A stretch of 64,000 nt of DNA from Cyclobacteriaceae bacterium (GTDB taxonomy: Bacteria > Bacteroidota > Bacteroidia > Cytophagales > Cyclobacteriaceae): NCBI GenBank assembly GCA_015488485.1, contig WFNR01000011.1:1-64000 (forward strand), in the 5' to 3' direction. Each line of letters opens with the position of its first letter. Position 1 is the first letter of the stretch. A program made the translations under genes and the position numbers. Under the pieces are notes generated by a model. That model searched no databases and had not been told where the DNA came from. It saw nothing but the letters and a program-made list of their open reading frames with translations. Shown here one piece after another: positions 25,992 to 33,629 of this stretch.

Positions 25992-26540
25992 CTACAGTTC
26001 AATGCGACAATTATATTTTGACAGCTCGTCCATTTCTTCTTCCATGCTGAATTCAGCCCGTTTGTCGTGCATGTACTTGCGATGGTACTCTTTCAGGTCT
26101 TTACGCAGAATGCTTTCGGCATAGCGCCTGATATCCTCTTCGCTGGTCAACAGCAAGCCCGGCACTGCGGTCGGCTTGTCATTTTCATCTTTGGCCACCA
26201 TGGTGAAATAGGAGGTATTGGTATGCTTAACCACGCGTTGCTTAACATTCTCGGCCGTGACTTTAATACCCACCACCAGCGAGGTACGACCAGTGTAGTT
26301 TACCCGCGCCAGCAGTGATACCAGATCACCTACCTCTACCGGCTGCAAAAAATCAACATTCTCCACGGCCACAGTCACACAGTAGTTTTCGGCATGCTTG
26401 GTAGCACAGGCATAGGCTACCTTGTCCATCAGTGATAAAAGGATACCGCCATGTATTTTGCCACCGAAATTGGCATACGAGGGTATCATCAATTCGGTAA
26501 GAGTGGTATCCGAATCAGACGGCCTTTTATAGCGTTGCAT
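25992..26540 (-). CDS. Acyl-CoA thioesterase (hotdog fold, YciA-like)
   Basis: The 182-residue cytoplasmic protein has the 4HBT hotdog domain: the start SDTTLTELMIPSYANFGGKIHGGILLSLMDKVAYACA contains the catalytic GGKIHGG..LMD motif, followed by ENVDFLQPVEVGDLVSL. It would hydrolyse acyl-CoA thioesters. The C-terminal about 50 residues are charged and helical. A second, related thioesterase is encoded at 36083-36613. Confidence 0.92.
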   Translation of the reverse strand: MQRYKRPSDSDTTLTELMIPSYANFGGKIHGGILLSLMDKVAYACATKHAENYCVTVAVENVDFLQPVEVGDLVSLLARVNYTGRTSLVVGIKVTAENVKQRVVKHTNTSYFTMVAKDENDKPTAVPGLLLTSEEDIRRYAESILRKDLKEYHRKYMHDKRAEFSMEEEMDELSKYNCRIEL

Positions 26541-26579
26541 AGGCCGAAATTAGTAAAAACAAGTCAATTACGGAAATTA

Positions 26580-27917
26580 TCAGCCAGCCGCTATCTTTTT
26601 CAGCGCGAGGTGATTAAAGCGCCACAGCGTCCAGACTGCGGCAAAAGTAAGCCCCAGAAGCAGGCCTGTCCAGATGCCTGCCGGGCCCATAGCGGTTTTA
26701 AAGCCGAGCACATAACCCAGCGGCAAAGCCAGCACCCAGTAGGCAGTAAAAGTAATAAACATGGGTATTTTCACATCTTTCATCCCTCTTAAGGCCCCCA
26801 GGGCGATCACCTGAATACCATCCGACAACTGAAACAGGGCGGCAATTACCAGCAGTGACGAGGCTATCTGCAATACTTGCGGATTGTTGTTATACAAGGT
26901 AGGCAAAAAGTGCTTACCTACAATAAAAACCATGGCAAAGAAAGCCATCAGCGCTGTACCCATGCCTACCAGGGTAAGGCCGGCCGTACGCATAGTGCGA
27001 TAGTTGCCCCGCCCCAGTTGGTTGCCCACCCGAATGGCTGCTGCCGCCCCCAGCCCGGAAACTGTCATATAGGTGATAGACGCCAGGTTGATGGCAATCT
27101 GATGCGCTGCCTGTGTAGCCGCACTTATCCAGCCCATCATCAACGCGGCCACTCCAAATGCCCCTACCTCGAAAACGAACTGAAAGCCGGCCGGCATGCC
27201 GATACGTAGCAGTTCCCGGATCATCTTTTTGTCAAGCCCACGCCAGCCAAAACCGGCCAGATATGGCTTAAACCGGCTGTCGATAAGCACATAAATCACC
27301 ACCAGCACAGCCATGCCCGTACGGGCGATAAGGGTGGCGATACCCGCCCCCAGCAAGCCCAGAGCCGGGAAGCCCAGCTTGCCGTAGATAAGTACATAGT
27401 TGAGCAAAACATTCAGGATATTCATACTCACAGAGACCATCATAGGTACGCGGGTAATAGAAAGCCCCTCACTAAACTGTCTGAACGACTGGAAGACCAT
27501 CATGGGTAACAACGTCAAGCCAATGGTCATCAGGTAAGGCGTGGCCTGTTCCACTACTTCCGGCTGCTGGCCGAAGTAGCTTAGAAAACGGGCGATAATC
27601 ATCACCCCAATCAGCAGGATAAGCCCCAGGGAGGTATTTACATAAAGCCCGTGCCGCAGCACCTTGCCACACTCCTGCGGTTGGTCACGGCCATGCGCAA
27701 ACCCCACCATGGGCGTAATGGCAAAGGTTACCCCCAGCCCGAAAGTCATAAAAAAATAAAAAATGGCATTGCCCAGCGAGGCTCCGGCCAGGGGAATGTA
27801 GCCGACCCGCCCCACCATCATATTATCGGCCACGCCTACCAGCACATGCCCCAACTGGCTGGCCATTACCGGCAAGGCCAGGTGTATATTGGTGCGCAGG
27901 TGCTCTTTCAGGGTCAT
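26580..27917 (-). CDS. MATE family multidrug efflux transporter (NorM-like)
   Basis: The about 445-residue protein has twelve hydrophobic segments in two MATE repeats (ALPVMASQLGHVLVGVADNMMVG; the second half begins near LLRIGMPAGFQFVFEVGAFG). It should export cationic compounds in exchange for protons or sodium. The ATG at 27917 is preferred to a TTG at 27926 because the family sequence begins near MTLKEHL. An exact TAnnTTTG box (TATTTTTG on the minus strand, 27924-27931) lies just 7 bp before this start, which would give a very short leader. Confidence 0.93.
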   Translation of the reverse strand: MTLKEHLRTNIHLALPVMASQLGHVLVGVADNMMVGRVGYIPLAGASLGNAIFYFFMTFGLGVTFAITPMVGFAHGRDQPQECGKVLRHGLYVNTSLGLILLIGVMIIARFLSYFGQQPEVVEQATPYLMTIGLTLLPMMVFQSFRQFSEGLSITRVPMMVSVSMNILNVLLNYVLIYGKLGFPALGLLGAGIATLIARTGMAVLVVIYVLIDSRFKPYLAGFGWRGLDKKMIRELLRIGMPAGFQFVFEVGAFGVAALMMGWISAATQAAHQIAINLASITYMTVSGLGAAAAIRVGNQLGRGNYRTMRTAGLTLVGMGTALMAFFAMVFIVGKHFLPTLYNNNPQVLQIASSLLVIAALFQLSDGIQVIALGALRGMKDVKIPMFITFTAYWVLALPLGYVLGFKTAMGPAGIWTGLLLGLTFAAVWTLWRFNHLALKKIAAG

Positions 27918-27989
27918 AGCCGGCAAAAATAGAGCAATTAACCAAGGACCCGGTAGCCAACCATAAAATAAAGTACTGGTGGTCGGTGG

Positions 27990-28700
27990 TTAGGGAACAA
28001 TCAAATGCGGCACTTTAGCCAGTTGCCAGTCGATTACCAACCCACCGGCCAGATCGCGGGCTATCTGCTCACCATACAACACCTGCGTCAGGTACAGGGC
28101 CGCCTCAAAAGAACGGGCGCCTCCGGCCGAAGTAATAAACTTGCCGTCATGCACGAAATACACACTGTCAATCACCTGCAAATGCGGGAAACGCTCCTTA
28201 TACAAGGCCAAATCGCCCGGAAAAGTGGTAGAGGCATGGTCGTCAAGCAAACCCGCCTGGGCCAGCACAAAGGCCCCGTCACAATGTGAGGTAACATAAG
28301 TGGCCTGCCCTGCCGCACGCCTCACAAAAGCCAGCATAGCGCTATCCTCCAGGTCGGTATCGAGGTGATGCTCGGCACTGGGCACTACCAGAATATCGAT
28401 AGGTGGCAGGCTGTCGGTCAGATAACCGTAATCGGGCGTAATCTGCAACCCCTCAAAAGTATGTATAGGCTCTCTGGTAGCTGCCACTGTAAATACATTC
28501 ATGGCCTTAATACCCTGGCGGAAGATAGTATGCTGGAAGATATCATAGGGCGCAGTAAGCTCGGTATTATAGGTGCCGTTCATAACCAAAAAAGCCACAT
28601 TATACCGATTAGCCGGCAATTCACGGCTAGCTTTTTCGGTTGATTTTTGGCAGGCATACCCTACAGTAAGCAAGATAATAGAAGAAATCAGGTAACGCAT
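27990..28700 (-). CDS. Exported DJ-1/PfpI family protein
   Basis: The 236-residue protein has an N-terminal export signal with a cysteine at position 17 (weak lipobox) and a DJ-1/PfpI (class I glutamine amidotransferase-like) domain: NVAFLVMNGTYNTELTAPYDIFQ, ILVVPSAEHH, and the nucleophile elbow VTSHCDGAFVLAQAGLLDD. It resembles the N-terminal domain of GATase-type AraC regulators but lacks the DNA-binding part. A role in stress protection or glyoxal detoxification is only a family-based guess. Transcription may be monocistronic. Confidence 0.85.
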   Translation of the reverse strand: MRYLISSIILLTVGYACQKSTEKASRELPANRYNVAFLVMNGTYNTELTAPYDIFQHTIFRQGIKAMNVFTVAATREPIHTFEGLQITPDYGYLTDSLPPIDILVVPSAEHHLDTDLEDSAMLAFVRRAAGQATYVTSHCDGAFVLAQAGLLDDHASTTFPGDLALYKERFPHLQVIDSVYFVHDGKFITSAGGARSFEAALYLTQVLYGEQIARDLAGGLVIDWQLAKVPHLIVP

Positions 28701-28753
28701 AATAACAAGGCTTGGTCTGAAACCTGCAAGTTAACAGAAATCCGTCAGAGACT

Positions 28754-28774
28754 AAAAAGCAAGCGCCTGCTTTT
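28754..28774 (-). terminator. Possible terminator after the nucleotidyltransferase/HEPN remnant
   Basis: On the minus strand AAAAGCA and TGCTTTT form a 7-bp stem around a 6-nt loop and end in a run of five T. It lies between the broken HEPN gene and the PfpI gene. Confidence 0.4.
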
Positions 28775-28827
28775 GTCATATTAAGAACAATTGGATTTAG
28801 GTGAACAACGCTGGGAGTCCTGCTCAC

Positions 28828-28893
28828 ATTTATTTCCGCCTCAGCCCTATTAATCCTACATTCGACCAACACTTGTCTTTCATGAGCGTTCAT
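28828..28893 (-). pseudogene. HEPN-domain gene remnant (N-terminal ~22 codons only)
   Basis: The reading frame opens with an ATGA overlap on the stop of the nucleotidyltransferase gene, the usual MNT/HEPN arrangement, and the first residues (MNAHERQVLVECRINRAE) look like the start of a HEPN protein. After about 22 codons the similarity ends; the frame continues to 28627 without the LYYACF-type helix or the RX4-6H motif, and I did not find them in other frames before the PfpI gene. I therefore read it as a toxin gene lost by deletion. The short match makes this tentative. Confidence 0.5.
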
Positions 28894-29207
28894 AGTTCGA
28901 CACCTTCGTTGGTTACATACTCATAAAAGGGAGTGATTCTGTGGCGCAATTCCCAATCTTTTTTCGAGAGTACCAAAGGGCTGATGATTATGCCAGTTTC
29001 AAATTCTATGTCGTATAAAGGATATTTTATCCTTTTTTCATCTTTTCGTGAGACCGTGTTCTTATTCAGTAAAATAAGTATATCCAGGTCCGACTGGTTG
29101 GTTTGCTCACCACGAGCATAAGACCCATAAAGAATTACAGTGGCATCAGGTTCCACCGATTTAACTGCCTGTCGAATCTTTAATACTATATCTTTCTTAT
29201 CAATCAT
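28890..29207 (-). CDS. MNT-type nucleotidyltransferase domain protein
   Basis: The 105-residue protein has the minimal nucleotidyltransferase fold: VILYGSYARGEQTNQSDLDILILL carries the GS-Y-ARG and D-x-D metal motif, and a third acidic residue is likely in YDIEFETGII. In intact systems such proteins act as antitoxins, modifying or neutralising a HEPN ribonuclease. Its partner here is truncated (28828-28893). An exact -7 box lies 4 bp before the start codon. Confidence 0.9.
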   Translation of the reverse strand: MIDKKDIVLKIRQAVKSVEPDATVILYGSYARGEQTNQSDLDILILLNKNTVSRKDEKRIKYPLYDIEFETGIIISPLVLSKKDWELRHRITPFYEYVTNEGVEL

Positions 29208-29211
29208 TAAC

Positions 29212-29219
29212 CAAATTTA
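29212..29219 (-). promoter_or_regulatory. -7 box of the nucleotidyltransferase gene
   Basis: On the minus strand TAAATTTG matches TAnnTTTG exactly and ends only 4 bp before the ATG at 29207, which predicts a leaderless or nearly leaderless mRNA. No clear -33 element is seen. Confidence 0.4.
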
Positions 29220-29375
29220 CTTATTTTCTTTGAATGATGCCGTTACACAATCAAGCGCAGTATCAGAAAAATGCCTGTCAAGGCAATTTATAAACCTGGA
29301 AGTGCTGCAATTTCTCTGTCAAAACTTTAGTCTGATTTTGGCCATATTCATTAACTTGCAAGAAAATTCACAACT

Positions 29376-29879
29376 ATGGCTACAATAACACTCAAAGGCA
29401 ACGAAATTCATACGCAGGGCGAGCTACCCAAGGTAGGCTCCGATGCCCCACTGTTTACCCTGGTAAAATCCGATTTATCGCTGCTCTCGGCCTCCGAGCT
29501 TAAGGGCAAGAAGGTGGTCCTCAATATCTTCCCTTCGCTCGACACCGGTGTCTGTGCCGCATCGGTACGGCAGTTTAACAAGATGGCCGGAGAAGACCTG
29601 GGGGCCGTGGTGGTCAATATCTCCAAAGACCTGCCTTTTGCCCACAAGCGCTTTTGCGATTCGGAGGGTATCGACAATGTTATCAACGTTTCCGATTTCC
29701 GCGATTCCAACTTTGCCGATGCCTATGGCACCCTGATTGTGGACGGTCCACTGGCAGGCCTGCATTCGCGGGCCGTAGTGGTGGTGGATGAAGAAGGCAA
29801 CGTGATATATACCGAGCAGGTACCCGAAATCACCCAGGAGCCCGATTATGAGGCGGTACTACAGGCGGTGAAGGGTTAA
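29376..29879 (+). CDS. tpx: Thiol peroxidase Tpx
   Basis: The 167-residue atypical two-cysteine peroxiredoxin reduces lipid and hydrogen peroxides with thioredoxin. The peroxidatic C60 (FPSLDTGVCAASVRQF) and resolving C94 (KRFCDSEGIDN) are at the positions expected for the family, and the N-terminus TLKGNEIHTQGELPKVG is characteristic. The OsmC-type gene follows after 15 bp, making a peroxide defence pair. Confidence 0.97.
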   Translation: MATITLKGNEIHTQGELPKVGSDAPLFTLVKSDLSLLSASELKGKKVVLNIFPSLDTGVCAASVRQFNKMAGEDLGAVVVNISKDLPFAHKRFCDSEGIDNVINVSDFRDSNFADAYGTLIVDGPLAGLHSRAVVVVDEEGNVIYTEQVPEITQEPDYEAVLQAVKG

Positions 29880-29894
29880 TCAGAGAAGAAGGTT

Positions 29895-30308
29895 ATGAAG
29901 ATAATAACCCGCTACAAGGAAGATGAGCTTTTTGTGGCCGAAAATGAACATGGCCATAGCATCCACATAGACATGCGGCATCCCGAAGTCAAAAGCAGCC
30001 TGGCACCGGTAGAAATGATGCTGGCTGCTATTGCCGGCTGTGCGGCTGTTGATATCGTGGCTATGATACGTAAGAAACGCAAAACCTTCGTAGATCTGAT
30101 TATCGAAACCACCGGTGTGCGCAGAGACGAGCACCCGCGCGGCCTTACCCATATCACCTCAAAATACACTCTGGTGTCGCCCGACACTAGCCTGGAGACT
30201 TTTGAGAAAGTGGCCAAACTGGCTACCGACAAATATTGTTCGGCCGCCAGTTCGGTAAAGGCCGAAATTGAAGTAATCTGTGAGGTAAAACAGCCGGCAG
30301 AAGCCTGA
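29895..30308 (+). CDS. OsmC family protein
   Basis: The 137-residue cytoplasmic protein has the OsmC/Ohr fold, with the two conserved cysteines at C49 (LAAIAGCAAVDIV) and C115 (DKYCSAASSV). Members reduce organic hydroperoxides, though the YhfA-like branch to which this resembles is less well characterised. It lies 15 bp after tpx on the same strand and converges with the vWA gene. Confidence 0.92.
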   Translation: MKIITRYKEDELFVAENEHGHSIHIDMRHPEVKSSLAPVEMMLAAIAGCAAVDIVAMIRKKRKTFVDLIIETTGVRRDEHPRGLTHITSKYTLVSPDTSLETFEKVAKLATDKYCSAASSVKAEIEVICEVKQPAEA

Positions 30309-30309
30309 C

Positions 30310-32367
30310 TTAGTAGCCGCCACTGCTCTTGCGGATCAGCCATTCGGCAGTGGCCAGAAGCAGCAGTACTACCAGTACCCAGGGCAGTTGCAACAATAAA
30401 GCCTCTTTCTCGCGGGTATGAATAATGGCAGGCGCTTGCCGTTGGGTCAGTGCACGGGTTAGTTCAGGTAGCTTGTCGGCTGTAAAAAAGTCCCCGCCCG
30501 AGGCGGCCGACAGCTTGCGCAAAGTAGTAAAATCGGCCGTCAGGTCGGTTTCTTCTATCTCAGGGTTGTCAACAGCCAACTGGCCGCTCACCCGGTGCTG
30601 CTTACCCCGAATATTAGCAGTTGCGCTAAAACGGTACAATCCTGCCGGCAGGTCTTCCACTACAAACTGCCGGTTGCCATCTACAGGTGTAAACGTGTAC
30701 TGGCGCTGCAGGCTGTCGTTGGCAATGGTCAGGCTAACCGGAATGCCATAGAGTGGCTCAAAAATCTCATTGTAGAGCTCCGCCACAAATACGATACTCT
30801 CCCCTTCTTCATACTGGTCTTTAAGCGGATATACTCTGAACTGCCGCTTGTCCGGCCGGGCGGCCAGGTACATAGCCGTTTTGGTAACCAGTTCATCAAA
30901 ACGGGCGGTTTCGCCAAAGCGGGCATACTCATTAAGCCGCCAACGCCAGTAGCCATTGCCCAGCCATACACCCTGCCTGGGTTCTCCACTCTTAAACCAT
31001 ATCAGCGGATTGCGGGTTGGCACACTGCCTACCTGCTGCCAGAGCAGCACCTTGTCGTCCGGAGCCAACTGCACATCGCCAAAAGGCACATACACAGGCG
31101 GGCTCCCGGCCAGCAACTCTTCCGGATTGTGGTCGAGATGAAAATCATCAAAATCATTGTTCACTACACCGGTTACCTTATCGGGCTTGCCTGCTACGTT
31201 GTTAATCGACAGCAAGCCGGCCTGGCGCAAGGCCTTGAGATCGGCATCAGTACCGGCAATGATGAGCCTGGCTACACTGCTGGTGAGCAGCGGTTTTAGT
31301 TTGGAAGAAAACGCTTTCCGGGCCGGTACCTGTACCAGTATCAGCAATTGATAATCGTCCGGATTCACGGTCTGATTAATCTTTACCTCCACCTCAAACT
31401 GCTCTCTGGCTTCCAGGGCCAGCCGCAAGGCCTTGACATCAGGGGTGGGCACATCGGCAGCCAGCAATATTTTTTGCTTGCCCTCGATAATATCCACATA
31501 AAAGCCGGTACGATTATTTACCAGGGTAGCCTCGTCCGCTACCGGCTGCAGGCGCACCTCATAACGGTGTTTGCCGCCCTTATCGGCAGTAAGCAAAAAA
31601 CGCTGCCGGAGCAGCCTTTCGGATGGGCTAATTTCGAGGGGTTTCTCGGTAAGCAAACGTCCATCGCGGTAGATGCCGACACGCGAAGTGGCCGGCCCCA
31701 TGCCCTCGTTGCGTATAAGCACTTCCAGCGGAAACTGATTGCCCTGATAAACGGTTTTATTGTGCTGCACCTCGATAATGCTCAGGTCATGCCGCGGTAT
31801 GGTATCGCCCACCCCTACCGTATAAACAGGGGTGTACATGGTCAGGGCATCCGGAGCAAAGCCGGAGTTAAAAATGCCATCACTTACCACTATTAGCGCC
31901 CCCAAATTAGCTCCCTGATAAGTATTGACAATACGCCTGAGCATGCCGGCAATATCGGAACGCACCGCATCAAAGCGCAGGGAGTCCGGATTTACGGCCA
32001 TCTTGTTGAGTGTACTGAACTTCACTTGCCAGCCGGCATCCGCCAATGCCTCTTGCAGGTGGTGCAGTTCACCGATCATAGCGCTTCGCAACGAGTCACT
32101 GGTGGCTAAGGCCACCGAACGGGAATTGTCAACCGCCACTACCGCTACCGGTTTCTCAAAGAATTTACGCACCAGCCGCAGCCCGGGGCCCAGTAAGAGA
32201 AAAGCGAGCAGGTTAATCAGCAAAGCACGCAAGGCAAACAGCCAACGATTGGTGGCAGCCGGCCACGGAGCCCGGGCCGAATATTGTAGCCAGGCCACCA
32301 ACAGACCGGCCAGCAGGCATAGCCCTATGTACCAGGGTGAATATTCGAATGTGAACAATTGCTGCAT
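30310..32367 (-). CDS. Membrane protein with von Willebrand factor A-like domain
   Basis: The 685-residue protein has two N-terminal transmembrane segments (about residues 13-28 and 43-60), a vWA-type domain opening VAVVAVDNSRSVALAT (DxSxS metal motif) and LGALIVVSDGIFN, then beta-rich Ig-like regions and a C-terminal transmembrane helix (LPWVLVVLLLLATAEWLI). It resembles the large Bacteroidota membrane proteins related to BatA and to glutamine amidotransferase-like proteins of the same type. A role in envelope complex assembly is possible. No partner bat genes are adjacent. Confidence 0.85.
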   Translation of the reverse strand: MQQLFTFEYSPWYIGLCLLAGLLVAWLQYSARAPWPAATNRWLFALRALLINLLAFLLLGPGLRLVRKFFEKPVAVVAVDNSRSVALATSDSLRSAMIGELHHLQEALADAGWQVKFSTLNKMAVNPDSLRFDAVRSDIAGMLRRIVNTYQGANLGALIVVSDGIFNSGFAPDALTMYTPVYTVGVGDTIPRHDLSIIEVQHNKTVYQGNQFPLEVLIRNEGMGPATSRVGIYRDGRLLTEKPLEISPSERLLRQRFLLTADKGGKHRYEVRLQPVADEATLVNNRTGFYVDIIEGKQKILLAADVPTPDVKALRLALEAREQFEVEVKINQTVNPDDYQLLILVQVPARKAFSSKLKPLLTSSVARLIIAGTDADLKALRQAGLLSINNVAGKPDKVTGVVNNDFDDFHLDHNPEELLAGSPPVYVPFGDVQLAPDDKVLLWQQVGSVPTRNPLIWFKSGEPRQGVWLGNGYWRWRLNEYARFGETARFDELVTKTAMYLAARPDKRQFRVYPLKDQYEEGESIVFVAELYNEIFEPLYGIPVSLTIANDSLQRQYTFTPVDGNRQFVVEDLPAGLYRFSATANIRGKQHRVSGQLAVDNPEIEETDLTADFTTLRKLSAASGGDFFTADKLPELTRALTQRQAPAIIHTREKEALLLQLPWVLVVLLLLATAEWLIRKSSGGY

Positions 32368-32458
32368 GGCAGGTCAATGATACAACCGATTTACCCGGAA
32401 TGACAAATAAAAAAGCAACTTTACGAATAGTTAGCCCGGACGGATTATCTGAAAGGCA

Positions 32459-33262
32459 CTACTCCTTCCGGCCCTTAAGGTGCTCCAGCTCTTCCTTCAG
32501 CTTAAGCACCATGCCCGCCAACTCATTTACCGAGACATCGGCCGGCTCCAGATTGGGATCGGTAAAATCAACACTGATATAGGCCTTGGCTTCCCAAATC
32601 TCCAGCACATCGGCCGGCTCTATTTCGTAAGGTGCATACTGCCGGTTATCAGATACCAGATAAAGGTTGCCTTTTTCTTCCAGGTAGTTAAATACCCGCT
32701 TAAAAACCACCCCTTCCGAGCGCGTTACCAGCACATAGGTTTTACCATTTTTTATTTCCTCGGGGCGCTCGATGTAGGCGCCAATCACAATAGTGCCCGA
32801 GCGGATGGGCAACATGGAGTCACCGCTGATTTCAAAGGCCCGATATGTATAATGGTCGGGCAGGAATGGTAGGCGAAAACGCGGTAGCTCAGCCAGGTAC
32901 TCGGGGTCGGCATAGCCGTTGAGGTAGCCGGCAGCCGCTTTTTGCGGTACCAGCTCGATATTTTCACGTTCGTGCTCATCTACCGTAACCGCCAGCACCT
33001 TAAACTTAGGCGTAGGATTGTCTTTTAAAAAGGCCTCGAACTCCTTGGCCGACATTTGCCAGAGCTTTCTCTCCACCAAATCATCAATACGGATACCGAA
33101 TACCTCCGACAGCTTAATCAGGTTGTGGATACGCGGATCAGCCCGCCCTTCTTCGTAAGCCCCCACCAACGAGCGCTTGATGCCCAATGCCTCGGCCAGG
33201 GTTTGCTGGGTATAACCTGCCCGCTTGCGCAAAAACTTGATATTTTCACTTACTATACTCAT
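32459..33262 (-). CDS. XRE-S24 transcriptional repressor (LexA-like, self-cleaving type)
   Basis: The 267-residue protein has an N-terminal helix-turn-helix (residues 6-60, LRKRAGYTQQTLAEALGI), an Ala-Gly cleavage site candidate (A111-G112 in QKAAAGYLNGY) and a C-terminal S24 peptidase domain with S149 (ISGDSMLP) and K188 (VVFKRV). It ends with a short leucine-containing helix. Such proteins repress stress or DNA damage genes until RecA-stimulated self-cleavage. It follows the small unknown gene by about 6 bp, and an inverted repeat in front of that gene could be its own operator. No phage genes are nearby. Confidence 0.92.
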   Translation of the reverse strand: MSIVSENIKFLRKRAGYTQQTLAEALGIKRSLVGAYEEGRADPRIHNLIKLSEVFGIRIDDLVERKLWQMSAKEFEAFLKDNPTPKFKVLAVTVDEHERENIELVPQKAAAGYLNGYADPEYLAELPRFRLPFLPDHYTYRAFEISGDSMLPIRSGTIVIGAYIERPEEIKNGKTYVLVTRSEGVVFKRVFNYLEEKGNLYLVSDNRQYAPYEIEPADVLEIWEAKAYISVDFTDPNLEPADVSVNELAGMVLKLKEELEHLKGRKE

Positions 33263-33268
33263 AATCAG

Positions 33269-33535
33269 TTATTTAAACATCAATATACCGGTATCCTGTT
33301 TATGGCGACCAACGCAGTACAAGTGTGGTTGATATCCGGCTGCTGCCCGATGGCAATACTGCCCGATGCGTGCCACCACCTCTCTAAGCGATTCTTGCGG
33401 CTCGGCCAGTAAATAGCCGTACGTCCGTTGGGCACCTTGTTCATAGAGTTCGAATTTTACCTGCACACGCCCCGATTGCAGCCGCTTGCTACTGAGCTTC
33501 AACTTCTGCCATTTTTCCGTACCAAATTGCATCAT
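33269..33535 (-). CDS. Small protein of unknown function upstream of the XRE-S24 gene
   Basis: The 88-residue product is not recognised. It is basic at the N-terminus (GTEKWQKLKLSSKRLQSG), then beta-strand-like (VQVKFELYEQGAQRTYGYLL), with two cysteines in the second half. The ATG at 33535 is used instead of an in-frame TTG at 33541. It is the first gene of an operon with the repressor, so it is likely under the same control and may belong to the same response. Confidence 0.7.
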   Translation of the reverse strand: MMQFGTEKWQKLKLSSKRLQSGRVQVKFELYEQGAQRTYGYLLAEPQESLREVVARIGQYCHRAAAGYQPHLYCVGRHKQDTGILMFK

Positions 33536-33542
33536 ACCCAAA

Positions 33543-33579
33543 CAAAATTAGCTACCACTCATCAATGATAGCTAATTTT
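33543..33579 (-). promoter_or_regulatory. Promoter and candidate operator of the XRE-S24 operon
   Basis: AAAATTAGCTA (33544-33554) and TAGCTAATTTT (33569-33579) are 11-bp perfect inverted arms around a 14-bp spacer. On the minus strand TAATTTTG (33543-33550), an exact TAnnTTTG, lies within the proximal arm 8 bp before the start codon. A dimeric repressor bound here would cover the promoter; autoregulation by the XRE-S24 protein is inferred. Confidence 0.5.
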
Positions 33580-33629
33580 ATTTGAATATACTAATTATTT
33601 TAGTATTTATTTTGTTTTGCCTTGTTATA

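Noticed and set aside
28627-28893. The full 88-codon minus-strand frame as an intact gene
   Set aside because: Only the first about 22 codons look like a HEPN start; the rest has no domain pattern and overlaps the PfpI gene, so it was recorded as a remnant.
32459-33535. A prophage control region
   Set aside because: The XRE-S24 repressor is phage-like in domain content, but no integrase, structural or lysis genes are in the window.
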